Notes under the pieces: model-generated
Told to the model about the DNA's origin: nothing
Database searches by the model: none
Seen by the model: the letters and a program-made list of their open reading frames with translations, nothing else
Position numbers and translations under genes: made by a program
NCBI GenBank assembly: GCA_013396915.1
Contig: VWZL01000187.1
Location: forward strand, 89,998-153,997
Length of the DNA: 64,000 nt
Reading direction: 5' to 3'
Origin: Stercorarius parasiticus
Taxonomy: Eukaryota > Chordata > Aves > Charadriiformes > Stercorariidae
In this document: positions 60,387 through 64,000 of the stretch, in pieces
Layout: each line of letters opens with the position of its first letter
Numbering within the stretch: the first letter of the stretch is position 1

Positions 60387-60870
60387 CTGTGGAAAGTGGG
60401 GTCAGGGCCATCTGGAGTTCTGGGACCCCGGTTGGAAATCCCACCCTGGACGCTCGATTCCCCTACAAATTCCCCCTCCCATACACCCTTACAAATCCCC
60501 TCTAAATGCACAGAGACTCCCCTCCTTGGACTCCTGGGTCCACTACAGCAACCCCCTTGGACACCTCGGCCATCTGTGGATCCCACTTGGATGCCTGGGT
60601 CCTCGGCAGAACACCCCATGGACACCCGGGTCCCCTACAGTTCTGCACCCCCCTGGACGCCTGGGTCCCCTATGGAACACCCCACCATCCCCCGGACCCC
60701 TGGGTCCCCTACAGATCCACCCCCTGCCCTGACACCGGGGTGCCCCACATACCCTCCCTCCTACACTGGATGCTCAGGGAACCTCAGAGTCCCCTCACGC
60801 AGACACCCTACACATCCCTCATCCGCACCTCTGTGTGTGCCTCAGTTTCCCTTATGGCCTCGAGGTCTCC
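60387..60870 (-). other. RNase 5' intron and untranslated first exon with minisatellite
   Basis: Between the acceptor at 60,387 and the TATA box, the plus strand carries imperfect repeats of CCTGGGTCCCCTACAG-type units, roughly every 35-60 bases from about 60,530 to 60,740. A donor for the untranslated first exon could be the minus-strand GTGCGG near 60,831. The exact first exon is not resolved. Confidence 0.5.
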
Positions 60871-60896
60871 GGGATCCCTCCCACTTGCGCGTGCCG

Positions 60897-60905
60897 CTTT
60901 TATAC
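60897..60905 (-). promoter_or_regulatory. TATA box of the RNase gene
   Basis: The minus strand reads GTATAAAAG within a GC-rich context, about 520 bases upstream of the RNase ATG. Transcription would begin about 30 bases downstream, near 60,870, giving a short untranslated first exon. Confidence 0.7.
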
Positions 60906-61547
60906 TGGGCCCAGCTGGGCCCAATGGGCAAAGATCCAGGAGGAGGGGCAGGGCAAAGAGCAAGGTCCAGCAGGCAGAAGCCAGGCATCCAGGAGGCCCC
61001 ACTCCCCCTCGCAGGCACCCCAAGGTCATTAGGTAGTCATTAACGAACCATGTAACTGGCTGTGCACATCCCCTTGGGTGCCCCTTGCCCATGTTGCCTT
61101 AGACCATGCATTCTGGCCTGGGCCACCTGTCCCATGGGGGCAGGACACCTAGGTCCCCTGGGGCGGCAGGGCAAGATACGTAGTTCCCTGGTGGGGGGAC
61201 AGGATGTCAGCATCACCTCTGGGGCAGCTGACAGACACTCCTGCCCCTCTTGGATGATGTGGTAAGCCCACAGCTGCCTCGCATTGCTTCAGGAGCTATG
61301 TGTCCCTTCCCCCGGGCCTCCTGGCAGGCAAGGTCATACCTCCGGGAAGTGCCAGGATGCGTTTTGTCCCACCGTTACCTCACGTGTTCCTGGCTGTTCT
61401 GCTGAGCAGAGACAAGCAAAGAGCCAGGAGCCAGCCTGAGCCCATCAATAGCCCACACCCTTTTGCCTCGACCATCAGAACCTGGTGGAGCCCCAAGGGG
61501 AACGTGTCCACTCCAGAGGGAGAGGCACACATTGCCCAGGAAAGGCT

Positions 61548-61690
61548 GTCACCACCGGGTGCAAGTGATCTCCATCCTCCTCTTCAAAGACATGATAGAA
61601 ACTGTGATGGGAAGTGGCAAATGGAGGATGAGGAAGAAAGTGAACAGGAGTCCTCAGATGCTCTTCCTCCATGTGAGCAACCAAGCTTGA
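61548..61690 (+). pseudogene. MROH-like HEAT-repeat exon fragment, plus strand (tentative)
   Basis: The plus strand reads HRVQVISILLFKDMIETVMG then KWRMRKKV and LFLHVSNQA before a stop at 61,690. This follows the bird MROH pattern in which a block like ELSISLFRDVMEAV is followed by a Lys/Arg-rich segment and an LFFHMNDQ-type helix. The sequence after the stop does not continue the family, so this is probably a decayed copy. It is on the opposite strand to the fragment at 58,066-58,245. Confidence 0.4.
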
Positions 61691-61875
61691 CACCACCAGT
61701 GATTCAAGGAGGACAACGACACCACATGCTGACACTTCATGGGTGGGCCTCAGCACTAGGGCCATGGGCTGCTGAGAGATGCACCCTTTGGGTGTGTCAC
61801 TGTCAGACCTGACCCACTTGTCCCCAGGGACAGCACAGAGCTGCCCCCCTGTCTGCCCCAGGCCCACCATATCCT

Positions 61876-62049
61876 TCAGTCTGAGATAGGCTTGGTCCTG
61901 GGCACCACCTTCCCCAGAAGAGCTGGAAAAGCTCTAAGACTGGCCACAATGAAGGTGGAGAGTGCCCTGTCCTGGGGCTGTGGTGGCATCTCCCCATATC
62001 TACGGCTCTGTAGGCCTCTCAAGAAATCCTCCTCAAAGTCACATAGCCC
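61876..62049 (-). pseudogene. Orphan coding-like exon, unassigned
   Basis: A good acceptor (CTTCCCACTGTAG on the minus strand) is followed by 57 open codons with protein-like composition: an acidic FEEDFLRGLQ start, MPPQPQDRAL, then an amphipathic helix STFIVASLRAFPALLGKVV. A donor-like AAG|GTGGTG falls inside; otherwise the frame ends in TGA. I do not recognise the protein with certainty; a HEAT-repeat (MROH-like) origin is possible. No start codon is present, so it would be an internal exon of a gene otherwise lost or not resolved. Confidence 0.35.
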
Positions 62050-62631
62050 CTACAGTGGGAAGAGCTCAGGCACCTGGCCAAAACCTCGCAGACACGGAAG
62101 ACCAGCACAGCCCCCTTGCTGACTCCCTGAGGCTGACAAGATCCTGCTCCTGCTGGTCATGGAAGCAGGATGGGAGCTCTCATTACCAACCCCCGGACAC
62201 AGTCTGACTTCCACTGTCCCGGTGCAGGTGGGAAGGGGGTGGTGTCCCCAGGAGGAGGAGCAGGAACAAGCCTGGATGCCTGGCAAGGGTCTGCATCAGC
62301 CCTGCATCCCAGTGCTGTCTCTAGCTGGCATCGTACAGGAGCAAGGACTACCTGTGCCAGAGCTTACTCTACCTGGAGGACCCTCAGGCATCCTTGCAAG
62401 AGGTTGCTGTGAGGTCCCTTGGTGAGCCACAGCCTGTGGTCCCCTCTTGTCCAGGGGAGTCCTGACTGCCCAGCGCTGGCCTGGGCACTGCATCTCCCTC
62501 TCCCACCCTTGCCCATGCAGATGAGCTGATGGGAGCCTCCTCCTGCCCCATGCACTCCCCTCAGCTGCTGTCCTGCACAGCCCCAGGGCCAGCCCTGCCT
62601 GCAGGGAGGCCTGCAGGACGGTCAGGCTGTC

Positions 62632-63175
62632 ATGGCCTGGTGGGCTGTGCTGCTGGTGAGCACAGGGGTGATGGGCTGCCTGTGCCTGCGGCTCACCATG
62701 CAGCACACGAGGCATCGGGGTAAGAAGCTGCAGACTGTCTGCATGGGTTAGTGAGGGCAGCGTGCCCTGCCCCAGGCAAGGTGGGCTCTGCACCCCTGTG
62801 CAGCGGGGAGAGGAGGAATCAGTTGAGGTGCTTGAGGCAGCCCAGACCAGCAACTTCTAGTTGTCCCTGTGGCTCCAGCTTCCTCATTGCATGGGAAGGA
62901 CTGGGAGGGCTGGTGCTGTCTGGAGAGATGCCTGGGGCCTCTGCAGACACAGGGGTTTGATCTCCACTCTCTATCTCAACCCTGCAGCCCTTGGAAAACG
63001 ACCACCCTTAGCCTCTGCCATGGCAACACAGACCATCCTTAACCTGAGGCCTCCAGAGAAAAATCCCCTGTCCAGATTTAACCTGTGCACCACGGGCTAC
63101 CGTCTGCACAGAACCTGCAGGAGGCATCACCTGCCTTTTGGGCTGTTGCTCTGCTTGTACAGCACCAGAGCATGA
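62632..63175 (+). CDS. Hypothetical small membrane protein, two exons (speculative)
   Basis: An ATG at 62,632 opens MAWWAVLLVSTGVMGCLCL, a single strong membrane segment followed by basic residues, and ends 29 codons later at a good donor (CGGG|GTAAGA after 62,719). An acceptor (CAACCCTGCAG) precedes 62,988 in matching phase and opens 61 further codons to TAA/TGA-type closure at 63,175, with a Cys/His/Arg-rich tail (TTGYRLHRTCRRHH). The spliced product would be 91 residues. No family is recognised; the only support is the hydrophobic segment and two phase-compatible splice sites, so chance is possible. Confidence 0.25.
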
Positions 63176-64000
63176 AACCCTAGGGTGCTCTGCTCCACAT
63201 CTGCACAAGTTTGATAACCAGTGTCATCCCAGTGTCCCCATCCCCAGTGCTGTGCTGCCACCAAGTACTGATGTGTTTGACCAAAGGGCCACAGAGCAAG
63301 CACTATGTGCACTCTGGGTGCCACGCGCCTTGCCGGCTCCTTAGGGACTCAGGGGTGCACTGTAAGGCCCATGGAGGAGGTTGGGGTGCCCCATAAAGAA
63401 GCTCATGAGGTGTGTGTGGTGGGGCGAGGCCGAAAGCGAGAGAGGCAGTGCAGGGTTCATTCTGTAAGAAAGGCCTGACAACAAACGGCTTAAGAAGAGA
63501 GAAAAGCTTTAATAAGGTAGAAGAAGAAGCAGCAGCAGCACACAGATAGCAAGTAAACCTGAATGTCTCAAGTAAACCTTACACCGCAGGCCTGTGCCTG
63601 CCCAGGCTGACGGTGACGTGTCTCACGTCCTCCTAAAATTCCAGGGGTCTCAACGGCCAGGACCAAGAGGTCTCACCCCTGGACCCACCGGCAGCTCACC
63701 TTTCCTAAAGCCATTGCAGGTTACAGACGAAGGTCCGGAGAGTGGGGCCTGTGCAGCCCGCGGGGTGGGGCCCAGCAGAGCCGCCGCGGCCTCTTCCGGT
63801 TCACTGGCTCCTCCAGCACACTCTCTCCCGCAGGGCTCCCCGGTGCGCAGGGGGTGCGCAGGGAGCACCCAGCGGTGCAAGGGCGGTGCCGGAGAGTCCC
63901 GAGAGGCGCACAGGGACCACTGGGGAGCACCAAAAGACAGAAGGAGGGAGGGTGGGTAAGTCGGTCAGTCCGTCCGTCCGTCCGCGCCCCGGCCCCGCCC
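63176..64000. other. GC-rich right end with CpG-dense DNA and GTCC tetranucleotide repeats
   Basis: No gene is supported. At about 63,500-63,540 a minus-strand ATTAAA is followed by a GT-rich stretch, which could be a 3' end or an LTR polyadenylation region. From about 63,730 the DNA becomes rich in CG dinucleotides, and at about 63,958-63,985 GTCC/GTCG units repeat. This may be the CpG island of a gene beyond the window. Confidence 0.4.

Noticed and set aside
1..64000. CRISPR arrays, operons, insertion sequences or other prokaryotic systems
   Set aside because: Spliced vertebrate genes, CR1 and MIR remnants and poly(A) signals show a eukaryotic nuclear genome; no regularly spaced repeat array was seen.

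Overview
This window is nuclear DNA from a vertebrate, almost certainly a bird. It carries CR1 retrotransposons that end in the avian-style 3' tail (repeated TCACAGAA units), old MIR-like SINE remnants, spliced genes with GT-AG introns, and compact GC-rich promoters. No database search was possible; gene names come from recognising the translated proteins.

Layout. (1) Positions 1-682, minus strand: the 5' part of the single-exon claudin gene CLDN23, cut by the left edge, with a GC-rich upstream region. (2) About 0.7-25 kb: intergenic DNA with no gene I can support, holding one large, internally deleted CR1 LINE (about 12.7-15.1 kb). (3) About 25.25-26.0 kb: a CpG-rich island interrupted by a 51-base assembly gap, the likely promoter and untranslated first exon of PRAG1. 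(4) 27,879-49,240, plus strand: PRAG1 (pragmin/SGK223), a pseudokinase scaffold, in five coding exons that join in frame to 1,368 residues. (5) 52,334-54,417, minus strand: MBOAT4 (ghrelin O-acyltransferase), three exons, 415 residues. (6) About 54.4-64 kb: a GC-rich stretch with a CR1 fragment, TG-rich and minisatellite-like repeats, and a complete secreted RNase A-family gene on the minus strand (CDS 59,949-60,380, TATA box and poly(A) signal visible). Around it are three isolated coding-like exons, two resembling maestro HEAT-like (MROH) proteins, and a speculative two-exon small membrane protein near 62.6-63.2 kb.

The named genes do not form a pathway: CLDN23 is a tight-junction membrane protein, PRAG1 a cytoplasmic Src/CSK signalling scaffold, MBOAT4 an ER enzyme that octanoylates ghrelin, and the RNase a secreted host-defence or angiogenin-like enzyme. 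The divergent CLDN23-PRAG1 pair matches the human 8p23.1 arrangement. I found no sign of a novel multi-gene system. The items most worth a second look are the RNase with its flanking orphan exons, a perfect 56-bp tandem duplication just before PRAG1 coding exon 4, and the short pseudokinase insert of this PRAG1.
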